Assembly: GCA_023144715.1 (NCBI GenBank)
Contig: JAGLFC010000148.1
Span: 1-6,483, forward strand
DNA: 6,483 nucleotides
Source of the DNA: Gammaproteobacteria bacterium
GTDB taxonomy: Bacteria; Pseudomonadota; Gammaproteobacteria; GRL18
Direction of reading: 5' to 3'
Part shown: positions 1-6,334 of the stretch, piece by piece
Numbering within the stretch: position 1 is the stretch's first letter
Layout: each line of letters opens with the position of its first letter
Program-made: the position numbers and the translations under genes
The notes under the pieces: model-generated
What the model was told of the DNA's origin: nothing
Databases searched by the model: none
Seen by the model: only the letters and a program-made list of their open reading frames with translations

Positions 1-126
1 GAACCAACTGAAAGCTTAGGAGATTTTTTCTTGACACTTGATTCTATGCCTGAACCTATTGTCGGTAAGAAAGGAACGTTTTACTATCTTGATTCTGGAA
101 ATTATGTGTTTGCGGATCTCCTCTAA
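1..126 (+). CDS. C-terminal end of an unrecognised protein (partial)
   Basis: The frame is open from the first base and closes at TAA 124-126, giving 41 residues that end in GNYVFADLL. The start lies outside the window. The fragment is acidic to neutral, with no membrane segment and no motif I recognise. In several gammaproteobacteria polA is preceded by a small DUF2782 protein, but this tail does not resemble that family as I know it, so I assign no function. It is kept as a probable gene end because it reads in the same direction as polA, has protein-like composition, and is followed by a perfect 10-bp hairpin. A chance open frame of this length is possible. Confidence 0.5.
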   Translation, partial: EPTESLGDFFLTLDSMPEPIVGKKGTFYYLDSGNYVFADLL

Positions 127-138
127 AACGAATCTAAA

Positions 139-180
139 AATATTGAGTGCTATGCTATATTGTCATAAGCACTCAATGTT
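139..180. terminator. Hairpin after the partial upstream gene, possible terminator
   Basis: A perfect 10-bp inverted repeat has arms ATTGAGTGCT (142-151) and AGCACTCAAT (168-177) around a 16-base loop. Two outer A-T pairs and one G-T pair extend it to 139-180. It starts 15 bases after the stop of the upstream gene. The plus strand has no T run after the stem. On the minus strand the stem is followed by five T (136-140 read in reverse), so as an intrinsic terminator it fits leftward transcription better, although no leftward gene is visible. It could instead be an mRNA 3'-end stabiliser or a binding site. Confidence 0.4.
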
Positions 181-293
181 ATAAAAAGTGCCTGTCAACT
201 CATCAATAAACCTCAAACTCATTTCTACCATAGTACATGTATCATGTCCTAATTATAACTCCGTGCATTTAATACCCTATAAGGTTTAACATC

Positions 294-3062
294 ATGCTTG
301 ATCGCACAAAAAAAACAACTGATACACAACTAGTATTAGTGGATGGTTCTTCTTATCTCTATCGTGCATTTCATGCCATGCCAGAATTAAGTAATTCAAA
401 AGGAATGCCCACAGGAGCAGTTTATGGGGTGGTCAATATGCTTAAACGCTTGCGTCATGATTATCCCACACAACGAGTGGCCATGATCTTTGATGCCAAG
501 GGCAAAACCTTTCGTGATGACCTGTTCCCAGACTATAAAGCCAACCGATCTGCCATGCCTGATGATTTGCGAAGTCAGATTGAGCCATTATATGACGTGA
601 TACGTGCGATGGGTTTTCCTTTAATTGCGATTGAAGGCGTTGAAGCAGATGATGTGATTGGCACTTTAGCAGTACAAGCCACACAGGCTGGACTGGATGT
701 GATGATTTCAACAGGCGATAAGGATATGGCTCAGTTGGTGAATCAGCAAGTCTCTCTTGTTGATACCATGAAAAATCAAGTGATGGATATTGAAGGTGTT
801 AAGAAAAAATTTGGGGTGAATCCTGAACAAATTAAAGACTATTTAGCATTAATCGGTGATACCTCTGATAATATTCCGGGAGTGGCAAAAGTGGGGCCAA
901 AAACAGCGGTTAAATGGTTGGATCAATATAATAGTGTCGCCAATATTATTGAACATGCTGAACAGTTTACAGGCAAAGTGGGTGAAAATCTTCGTGCCTC
1001 TTTGGATCAGCTTAAATTATCCTATCAATTGGTGACCATTAAGCTGGATGTTGAAATAGCAGAAACGATTGATCAACTTTGTCTGACTGAACAAGATACT
1101 GAAAAACTGATAGAACTTTATGCTGATCTAGAATTTAAAACATGGCTGGCAAAACTACAAACAAAAGAATTTGTTGGCACACAGCAGGAAATAGTATTGG
1201 ATGAAGAAGATCAATCTTCATCATCGCTGAATGGTAAAGGTCATTATTGTACCATTACCGATTGGCAAACCTTTGATGATTGGGAAAAACGCTTAAAAGA
1301 AGCAGAACTGATTGCCTTTGATACCGAAACCACCTCACTGGATTATATGCAAGCAGAAATAGTGGGTGTTTCTTTTGCGGTAAAAAGTGGAGAAGCCGCT
1401 TATATCCCTTTGATTCATAAAGATGTTGAAGTACCTGAACAATTGGATCGAAAGGCAGTATTAAATCGTTTAAAACCACTCTTGGAAGATCCTAATAAAG
1501 CCAAGGTGGGACAAAACCTAAAATATGATCAACATGTTTTACTCAATCATGGGATCAATTTATGTGGTATTGCCTTTGATACCATGCTGGAATCTTATGT
1601 GTTAGACAGCACGGCGACGCGTCATAATATGGATGCTTTGGCGACTCAATACCTCAATTATGAAACGACTAAATATACTGATATTGCAGGTAAAGGCGTG
1701 AAACAATTACGTTTTGATGAAGTCCCTGTCGCTTTGGCAGCCCCTTATGCCGCAGAAGATGCCGATATTACCTTACGCTTACATGAAACGTTATGGTCAC
1801 AATTAGAACAACAAGAAGGTTTAAAAACACTTTTTAATGAGGTTGAATTACCCTTATTATCCGTTTTATCACGTATCGAGCGTAATGGTGTTTTAATTGA
1901 TGCTCATTTATTAGAGCAACAAAGTCAGGATATTGCCATTCAGTTAAAAATGATAGAAGAAGAAGCTTATTCGCTGGCAGATGAACCCTTTAATATGGCA
2001 TCACCCAAACAAATTCAGCACATTCTTTTTGAAAAAATGGCTCTACCAATTAAATCCAAAACTCCCAAGGGACAACCTTCTACAGCAGAATCGGTATTAC
2101 AAGAACTGGCACAAGATTATCCTATGCCAAAACTTATTCTTGAGCATCGCTCCTTAGCCAAACTGAAATCAACTTATACCCATAAATTACCCAAACAAAT
2201 TGACCGAAAAACAGGTCGTGTGCATACCTCTTATAATCAAGCGGTAGCGGTGACAGGAAGGCTTTCCTCTACTGATCCTAATTTACAAAATATCCCCATA
2301 CGCACAGAACGAGGCAGAAAAGTACGCCAAGCCTTTATTGCTCCCGAAGGCAAAAAAATAGTCGCCGCTGATTATTCGCAAATTGAATTACGCATTATGG
2401 CACACCTATCAGAAGATAAAGGATTACTGAATGCTTTTGAACAAGGAATGGATGTGCATCAATCCACCGCAGCAGAAGTTTTTGGTGTGTCTTTAGAAGT
2501 CGTGAGCCAAGAGCAACGTCGTAGTGCTAAAGCCATTAATTTTGGTTTAATTTATGGCATGTCAGCCTTTGGTTTAGCAAAACAACTGGATATTGGCAGG
2601 AAGGATGCACAGCGTTATATTGATCTGTATTTTGAGCGTTATCCGGGTGTAAAGGATTATATGGAGAGAATGCGTGAATTGGCGAAAGAGCAGGGCTATG
2701 TAGAAACTGTTTTTGGTCGTCGCTTATATATTCCTGATATTACTTCACGTAATGCTCAACGCCGTCAATATGCAGAACGTACCGCCATTAATGCTCCTAT
2801 GCAGGGGAGTGCAGCGGATATTATTAAACGAGCCATGATAAAAATGGATCAATGGTTAATGACAGAAGCCATAGAAGGGCAAGCATACCAAGGTATAAAA
2901 ATGACCATGCAGGTGCATGATGAACTGGTCTTTGAAGTTCCTGAAAGCCAGCTTGATAACGCTCTGGAAAAAATAACGTTGATTATGGAAAATTCAGCTG
3001 ATCTTAAAGTACCACTCATCGTAGAGGCAGGTGTGGGTGATAATTGGGATGAAGCCCATTAA
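294..3062 (+). CDS. polA: DNA polymerase I
   Basis: This 922-residue cytoplasmic enzyme fills gaps, removes Okazaki RNA primers and proofreads. It is close to the 928 residues of E. coli PolA. Three domains are visible. The 5'-nuclease (about 11-295) has D17, D67, ADD 118-120, GDKD 141-144 and D189/D192, followed by the helix-hairpin-helix segment NIPGVAKVGPKTA. The 3'-5' exonuclease (about 315-510) keeps D343 and E345 of DTE, D412, and Y485/D489 of YAAEDAD, so proofreading should be active, unlike in Taq-type enzymes. The polymerase (about 515-922) has motif A D693 (DYSQIELR), the O helix R742, K746, F750 and Y754 (RRSAKAINFGLIYG), and motif C HDE 875-877. The F750 position, F762 in E. coli, is the wild-type dNTP-selective Phe. 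The ATG is preceded by AAGG (281-284), nine bases away, and an in-frame TAA at 270-272 excludes a longer start. I found only weak -10-like matches upstream (TATAAC 254-259) and no good -35. The gene ends two bases from convergent tsaC. Confidence 0.98.
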   Translation: MLDRTKKTTDTQLVLVDGSSYLYRAFHAMPELSNSKGMPTGAVYGVVNMLKRLRHDYPTQRVAMIFDAKGKTFRDDLFPDYKANRSAMPDDLRSQIEPLYDVIRAMGFPLIAIEGVEADDVIGTLAVQATQAGLDVMISTGDKDMAQLVNQQVSLVDTMKNQVMDIEGVKKKFGVNPEQIKDYLALIGDTSDNIPGVAKVGPKTAVKWLDQYNSVANIIEHAEQFTGKVGENLRASLDQLKLSYQLVTIKLDVEIAETIDQLCLTEQDTEKLIELYADLEFKTWLAKLQTKEFVGTQQEIVLDEEDQSSSSLNGKGHYCTITDWQTFDDWEKRLKEAELIAFDTETTSLDYMQAEIVGVSFAVKSGEAAYIPLIHKDVEVPEQLDRKAVLNRLKPLLEDPNKAKVGQNLKYDQHVLLNHGINLCGIAFDTMLESYVLDSTATRHNMDALATQYLNYETTKYTDIAGKGVKQLRFDEVPVALAAPYAAEDADITLRLHETLWSQLEQQEGLKTLFNEVELPLLSVLSRIERNGVLIDAHLLEQQSQDIAIQLKMIEEEAYSLADEPFNMASPKQIQHILFEKMALPIKSKTPKGQPSTAESVLQELAQDYPMPKLILEHRSLAKLKSTYTHKLPKQIDRKTGRVHTSYNQAVAVTGRLSSTDPNLQNIPIRTERGRKVRQAFIAPEGKKIVAADYSQIELRIMAHLSEDKGLLNAFEQGMDVHQSTAAEVFGVSLEVVSQEQRRSAKAINFGLIYGMSAFGLAKQLDIGRKDAQRYIDLYFERYPGVKDYMERMRELAKEQGYVETVFGRRLYIPDITSRNAQRRQYAERTAINAPMQGSAADIIKRAMIKMDQWLMTEAIEGQAYQGIKMTMQVHDELVFEVPESQLDNALEKITLIMENSADLKVPLIVEAGVGDNWDEAH

Positions 3063-3064
3063 TG

Positions 3065-3649
3065 CTAGTGACGAATAATTTTATCCGTGAGTGCATCTTT
3101 AATAATACTAGGCTTATCGCGAGTACCTAATGAACCATTTAATATATAGTCGAGTTGATTTTTAAATTGTAAACGCACATTAAAGGCATCATAGGTCATT
3201 TTTTTGCCACTAATATTAGCACTGGTTGAAATAATAGCGGATTGGCTTTGTTGGCATAATTCTCTAACGATAGGATGGTTACTGACACGTACTGCTACAC
3301 TCTTAAAATCACCTCTGATCAAAGGTGATGTATCTTGAGCCGCAGGTAATATCCATGTATTGGGACCTGGCCAACTGGCTGATATTTTATCTAAGATTTG
3401 AGGGCTAATCTCAGCAAGATAGGGCATTAACTGTTCAATATCTGAAGCAATCAGGATCAATCCTTTTTTGGCAGGACGTTGTTTGATTTCTAAGAGACGT
3501 TTAATCGCCGTTAAATTATCTGGAAGACAGCCTAGACCAAAGACTGCTTCGGTAGGATAGGCAAGTACTCCACCCTTTTTTAGAATATAAACGGCATGAC
3601 GGATTTGCCAATGGGATGCCTGTTCAGTGGATTGTGGGCATGTTTTCAT
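3065..3649 (-). CDS. tsaC: L-threonylcarbamoyladenylate synthase (TsaC/YrdC family)
   Basis: The 194-residue protein makes threonylcarbamoyl-AMP from threonine, bicarbonate and ATP. This is the first step of t6A modification at position 37 of tRNAs that read ANN codons; in bacteria TsaD, TsaB and TsaE complete it. The single YrdC domain is intact: YPTEAVFGLG (31-40), KQRPAKKGLI (56-65), WPGP (93-96), AVRV (119-122), STSANISG (141-148), and a C-terminal IIKDALT like the E. coli end. It matches the short TsaC form (E. coli 190 residues), with no extra Sua5 domain. The frame stays open up to a TTG at 3682. The ATG at 3649 is preferred because it has AGGA eight bases upstream and gives the family length. 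It starts inside smg, overlapping by 26 bases, and its TAG stop is two bases from the polA stop. No dedicated promoter is visible, so it is probably transcribed with smg. Confidence 0.95.
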   Translation of the reverse strand: MKTCPQSTEQASHWQIRHAVYILKKGGVLAYPTEAVFGLGCLPDNLTAIKRLLEIKQRPAKKGLILIASDIEQLMPYLAEISPQILDKISASWPGPNTWILPAAQDTSPLIRGDFKSVAVRVSNHPIVRELCQQSQSAIISTSANISGKKMTYDAFNVRLQFKNQLDYILNGSLGTRDKPSIIKDALTDKIIRH

Positions 3650-4118
3650 AAAGATGATCCTGAATCCAAGTATAGGAGTCAACTAAATCAGGTAAATTGT
3701 ATAATACCATCAGTATAATGAGCTTGATTTGTTCTTGATTAATATGAGCCACATTTAAAGCGAATGCTTTTTCTATAATCAGTTCACGTTGACTGATTGA
3801 AATCATATCAAGTATCACTAATTCTAATAAGATACTTTGTGCTTGACGACTGAATTTTTTCAATTCAAAATGACTAAATATTCTGGTGCTATTGTGGTAT
3901 TTTGGCTCATAGAATATGTCTTTTTTATCACTGATATTATCAGGTAATAAAGCAAGTTCATCTAGCCAATTAAAGGCATGATCAACGGTACTATGATGAA
4001 AGCCAATAGAGGCTAATTCTTTCCGAATATCGTCTTCACTCGGCAATTGTTCCTTGTCCATATCATCCATATAAATATCAAAAAGATACATTAGGATATC
4101 AAGTACTTGAGTATTCAT
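3624..4118 (-). CDS. smg: Smg family protein (DUF494)
   Basis: This 164-residue protein compares with 157 residues for E. coli Smg and can be aligned by eye over its whole length. Shared blocks are DILMYLFDIY (7-16), the acidic stretch DDMDKEQLPSEDD (18-30), RIFSHFE (79-85, RIYTPEE in E. coli), RELIIEKAFALN (111-122), and IKLIILMVLYNLPD (131-144). It is soluble and mostly helical with no signal peptide. The molecular role of the family is not established; its genes usually sit with dprA/smf and tsaC. Here tsaC follows directly, overlapping by 26 bases, but upstream there is menB instead of dprA. The ATG at 4118 has no clear Shine-Dalgarno sequence (the minus strand reads AATGAATAGAAT before it), so initiation may rely on an unstructured AT-rich leader. 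No in-frame alternative start looks better. Confidence 0.93.
   Translation of the reverse strand: MNTQVLDILMYLFDIYMDDMDKEQLPSEDDIRKELASIGFHHSTVDHAFNWLDELALLPDNISDKKDIFYEPKYHNSTRIFSHFELKKFSRQAQSILLELVILDMISISQRELIIEKAFALNVAHINQEQIKLIILMVLYNLPDLVDSYTWIQDHLYENMPTIH
3658..3661 (-). promoter_or_regulatory. Ribosome binding site that decides the tsaC start
   Basis: On the minus strand AGGA lies eight bases before ATG 3649, inside the smg coding region. The upstream alternative, TTG 3682, has no comparable motif at the right distance (the minus strand reads AATTTACCTGATTTAGTT before it). This supports the 194-residue form and suggests that ribosomes finishing smg can re-initiate at tsaC. Confidence 0.6.
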
Positions 4119-4150
4119 ATTCTATTCATTTAATAATTAATCAACCCAAT

Positions 4151-4166
4151 AGTATAATGGATTATA
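4151..4166 (-). promoter_or_regulatory. Possible -10 elements for the smg-tsaC operon
   Basis: Read on the minus strand, a perfect TATAAT (4166-4161) and a TATACT (4156-4151) lie 33 to 48 bases before the smg start. Neither has a good TTGACA-like hexamer 16-18 bases upstream, and the gap is so AT-rich that such matches arise easily by chance. Some promoter is expected here because smg is 141 bases from menB. Confidence 0.3.
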
Positions 4167-4183
4167 AATAAAGAAGTAAAGAG

Positions 4184-4223
4184 GTGATTAATCCACTAAA
4201 AAAACTCAGTCTATAATAATCAC
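4184..4223. repeat. Inverted repeat between menB and smg, weak terminator candidate
   Basis: Arms GTGATTA (4184-4190) and TAATCAC (4217-4223) form a perfect 7-bp stem with a 26-base loop. The loop contains a run of seven A (4198-4204), that is T7 on the minus strand. It lies 37 bases beyond the menB stop. A second AT-only stem, TTTCAA (4225-4230) with TTGAAA (4243-4248), lies closer to menB. Neither has a GC-rich stem followed directly by a T tract, so termination after menB is not clearly encoded. Confidence 0.25.
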
Positions 4224-4259
4224 TTTTCAATTCACTCATTTGTTGAAACTAAGAATTGT

Positions 4260-5150
4260 TTAATACTGATAAGGAAATTTTTTAAAATTGGCTTGGCGTT
4301 TTTCTAAAAAGGCACTTCGACCTTCTTTAGCTTCATCACTGGCATAAGCCAAGCGAGTGGCTTCACCTGCAAAGACCTGTTGACCCACCATACCATCATC
4401 GGTCATATTAAAGGCATATTTAAGCATCATTTGAGCGGTAGGGGATTTCTCATTAGCAATACAGGCCCATTCCAAAGCCACTTTTTCTAAATCCTTATGT
4501 GGAACCACTTTATTCACCATCCCCATTTCATAAGCATCTTGGGCGGTGTATTCAAGACCCAGAAAAAATATTTCACGGGCTCTTTTTTGACCAATATGTT
4601 TAGCCAAATAAGCAGAGCCATAACCGGCATCAAAACTGGCCACATCAGCATCTTTTTGTTGAAAAACCGCATGTTCTTTGGAGGCAAGCGTCAGATCGCA
4701 GACGACATGTAATGAATGCCCACCACCGACACAAAAACCCGGTACGACGGCAATGACTATTTTAGGCATAAAACGAATCAGACGTTGCACCTCAAGAATA
4801 TGCAAACGTCCATTATTGTTTGTTGTGTCAGAATCATTCTCTTCATAACGATAGCCATCCACACTGCGTACACGTTGATCGCCTCCAGAAGAGAATGCCC
4901 AACCACCATCTTTTGCCGAAGGGCCATTACCTGTGAGCAATACCACACCAATACTGGTATTGGCTCTGGCGTGTTCAAAGGCGGTATAGAGTTCATCGAC
5001 TGTTTTAGGTCGAAAGGCATTGCGACATTCTGGACGATTAAAGGCAATCCTTACCGTTCGACCAATGACCGCTTCATGGTAAGTAATGTCTTCAAATGTA
5101 AAGCCTGCAACTTCTTTCCAGTCTTCAGCAATAAATAGTTCAGAAACCAT
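4260..5150 (-). CDS. menB: 1,4-dihydroxy-2-naphthoyl-CoA synthase, aspartate (bicarbonate-independent) type
   Basis: This cytosolic crotonase-superfamily enzyme closes the ring of o-succinylbenzoyl-CoA to 1,4-dihydroxy-2-naphthoyl-CoA in menaquinone synthesis. At 296 residues it fits the family (285 in E. coli, 314 in M. tuberculosis). Family motifs are FNRPECRNAFRP (37-48), LLTGNGPSAKDGGWAFSSGGDQR (71-93, including the oxyanion loop), GRLHILEVQRLIRFMPK (114-130), GGGHSLHVVCD (142-152), S172 and D174 in ASFDAGYGS, and Y269 near the C-terminus. D167, in KDADV, sits where M. tuberculosis has the catalytic D185. E. coli has Gly there and uses bicarbonate instead. The ATG at 5150 has GGAA five bases upstream (5159-5156). 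No other men genes are adjacent: smg lies downstream and a divergent transporter upstream. 2-Ketocyclohexanecarboxyl-CoA hydrolase (BadI) and other crotonases are related, but the MenB-specific blocks make those unlikely. Confidence 0.95.
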   Translation of the reverse strand: MVSELFIAEDWKEVAGFTFEDITYHEAVIGRTVRIAFNRPECRNAFRPKTVDELYTAFEHARANTSIGVVLLTGNGPSAKDGGWAFSSGGDQRVRSVDGYRYEENDSDTTNNNGRLHILEVQRLIRFMPKIVIAVVPGFCVGGGHSLHVVCDLTLASKEHAVFQQKDADVASFDAGYGSAYLAKHIGQKRAREIFFLGLEYTAQDAYEMGMVNKVVPHKDLEKVALEWACIANEKSPTAQMMLKYAFNMTDDGMVGQQVFAGEATRLAYASDEAKEGRSAFLEKRQANFKKFPYQY

Positions 5151-5183
5151 TGATTTTCCATTATTTGTTTATATTGATAGGGC

Positions 5184-5192
5184 ATTCTAACA
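5184..5192 (-). promoter_or_regulatory. Possible extended -10 promoter of menB
   Basis: On the minus strand TGTTAGAAT matches the extended -10 pattern TGnTATAAT with one mismatch. It lies 33 bases before the menB ATG, giving an expected leader of about 25 bases. No convincing -35 hexamer is found 16-18 bases upstream, which an extended -10 can tolerate. Confidence 0.35.
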
Positions 5193-5254
5193 TAAAATGG
5201 GGTGTGAGCAGGTTAATCGGTGTAAACTGCCTAAACTAATAGAGAGATTAAATA

Positions 5255-6202
5255 ATGCGAAAAAAAGAAAAATTTCTTGGCTATATCATACGATTGTTTG
5301 CTGTTATTATTTGGGGAATTCAACCTATTTATATTAAGTATACCGCAATAAATACGGTATCAATGGACTATCGTATTTTTTTTATAGCGGTAGGAGGTTT
5401 ACTGATTTCTTTGATAAGCCTTTTATTTTTTTGGAAGCAAAAAAGTCATTGGAATTTTAAGTTAAAATTAAATACACTATTTTTTATGATTGTTATCACA
5501 CAACTTTTATTTATCTATTTTTTTAATATCAGCTTACGCTATACCTCAAGTACCAATCTTATTATTTTTAATAATTTTGCCCCCCTTTTAGCCTTGTTAG
5601 TCGCTCTTGTTCTTTGGAGAAAAGAAATTCCTTATTTTAAAGATAGGAGTCATATTTTAGCGATTATTTTTGTTTTTTTTATGGGTGTGATGGGCAGTAG
5701 TTTACTATTTTATAATGATATTATTTATGGGCAAAATGGAAGTATTAAAGGCAATATATTGGCTTTACTGGTGATGTCTATTGATGTTGTTTTAGTGATT
5801 AGTCAAATTCGCTATGTTAAATATCTACACGATCATCAAAGTATTTTTTTGACTTTATATATCTATCTTTTTATTTTTATGATTATGATTCCTATTGTCT
5901 TAATAAATGTGTCCCTATTCTATACACTGACTCATGAGCAAATATATTATGCAATAGGAGCAGGGGTATTAAGTGGCATAGGACAAATTTTAAATTATGA
6001 AGCCTTTCGACGAATGGATGGCTTTATTGCATTTTTAATGTTTAATATTGCCATTCTTATTACATTTGTTATAGAGGCTTATTGGCTAAAAGAGATTCAA
6101 GTCACCCTATTTTTAGTGGTAGGGGGCTGTTTTATTATAAGTGCTTCTATCTTTGCAGAAGTGATTAATACTCAATGTGAAAAAGAGGCCTTAGAAAAGT
6201 AA
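5255..6202 (+). CDS. EamA/DMT-superfamily transporter, substrate unknown
   Basis: This 315-residue inner-membrane protein has about ten hydrophobic helices: roughly 8-28, 41-60, 73-91, 103-121, 133-153, 166-184, 197-218, 231-248, 255-275 and 282-302. This is the usual layout of two EamA repeats of five helices. Supporting signatures are the N-terminal GIQPIYIKYTAI segment, FNNFAPLLALLVALVLWRKE (105-124, the typical end of the first repeat's fourth helix), and its counterpart FNIAILITFVIEAYWLKE (263-280) in the second repeat. Charged residues cluster in the loops and at both ends. Family members export amino acids, metabolites or drugs; nothing here fixes the substrate. The ATG has AGAGAG (5241-5246) eight bases upstream. 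The gene is divergent from menB across 104 bases. Sampled lines are 17-33% G+C, lower than polA or menB; Phe/Ile-rich helices explain part of this, and foreign origin is possible. Confidence 0.88.
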   Translation: MRKKEKFLGYIIRLFAVIIWGIQPIYIKYTAINTVSMDYRIFFIAVGGLLISLISLLFFWKQKSHWNFKLKLNTLFFMIVITQLLFIYFFNISLRYTSSTNLIIFNNFAPLLALLVALVLWRKEIPYFKDRSHILAIIFVFFMGVMGSSLLFYNDIIYGQNGSIKGNILALLVMSIDVVLVISQIRYVKYLHDHQSIFLTLYIYLFIFMIMIPIVLINVSLFYTLTHEQIYYAIGAGVLSGIGQILNYEAFRRMDGFIAFLMFNIAILITFVIEAYWLKEIQVTLFLVVGGCFIISASIFAEVINTQCEKEALEK

Positions 6203-6212
6203 AAATTTAAGA

Positions 6213-6241
6213 TTACTGGTATAATAGTAAAGAAGTATAAT
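6213..6241 (+). promoter_or_regulatory. Two TATAAT elements, candidate promoters for the 3'-edge gene
   Basis: TGGTATAAT (6217-6225) is a perfect extended -10 element. A second perfect TATAAT follows at 6236-6241, 16 bases further on. They lie just after the transporter stop and about 95-115 bases before the ATG at 6335, so the mRNA leader would be roughly 85-105 bases. No good -35 hexamer accompanies the first. The first -10 sits inside a small inverted repeat, TTACT (6213-6217) with AGTAA (6226-6230), which could be an operator or chance. Confidence 0.5.
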
Positions 6242-6321
6242 ACAATCATTCCAATAAGGATTCATGAATGAGTGAAATATTTCAACCAATGAATAAAAAG
6301 ACATTAATTAATATAACTAAA

Positions 6322-6327
6322 AGAGGA
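6322..6327 (+). promoter_or_regulatory. Ribosome binding site of the 3'-edge secreted protein
   Basis: AGAGGA lies seven bases before ATG 6335 and 19 bases before the in-frame ATG at 6347. It therefore selects the first ATG as the start. Confidence 0.65.
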
Positions 6328-6334
6328 TCTTCAG

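Noticed and set aside
254..284. polA promoter with TATAAC (254-259) or TATAAG (279-284) as -10
   Set aside because: Neither has a -35-like hexamer at suitable spacing, and the second overlaps the ribosome site.
442..1479. Minus-strand open frames within 442-711 and 1255-1479
   Set aside because: They lie antisense to conserved polA domains and have no recognisable motifs.
294..3062. Possible loss of proofreading or atypical PolA
   Set aside because: D343, E345, D412, Y485 and D489 are all present, so the exonuclease domain is normal.
3650..3682. Eleven-residue N-terminal extension of TsaC starting at TTG 3682
   Set aside because: It lacks a ribosome site and makes the protein longer than the family form, while ATG 3649 has AGGA at eight bases.
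4778..5047. 89-codon open frame on the minus strand in a second frame of menB
   Set aside because: It overlaps menB on the same strand in another frame; the menB frame carries all the family motifs.
4497..5138. Open frames on the plus strand across 4497-4712 and 4716-5138
   Set aside because: They are antisense to menB, which has full family similarity. They show no domain-like composition and are rich in Cys, Thr and Ile of shadow type.
4153..6241. Similar TATAAT...AAAGAAGTA strings near 4153-4180 and 6220-6241 as a shared regulatory repeat
   Set aside because: The shared blocks differ in spacing and are made of A/T words expected by chance in AT-rich gaps.
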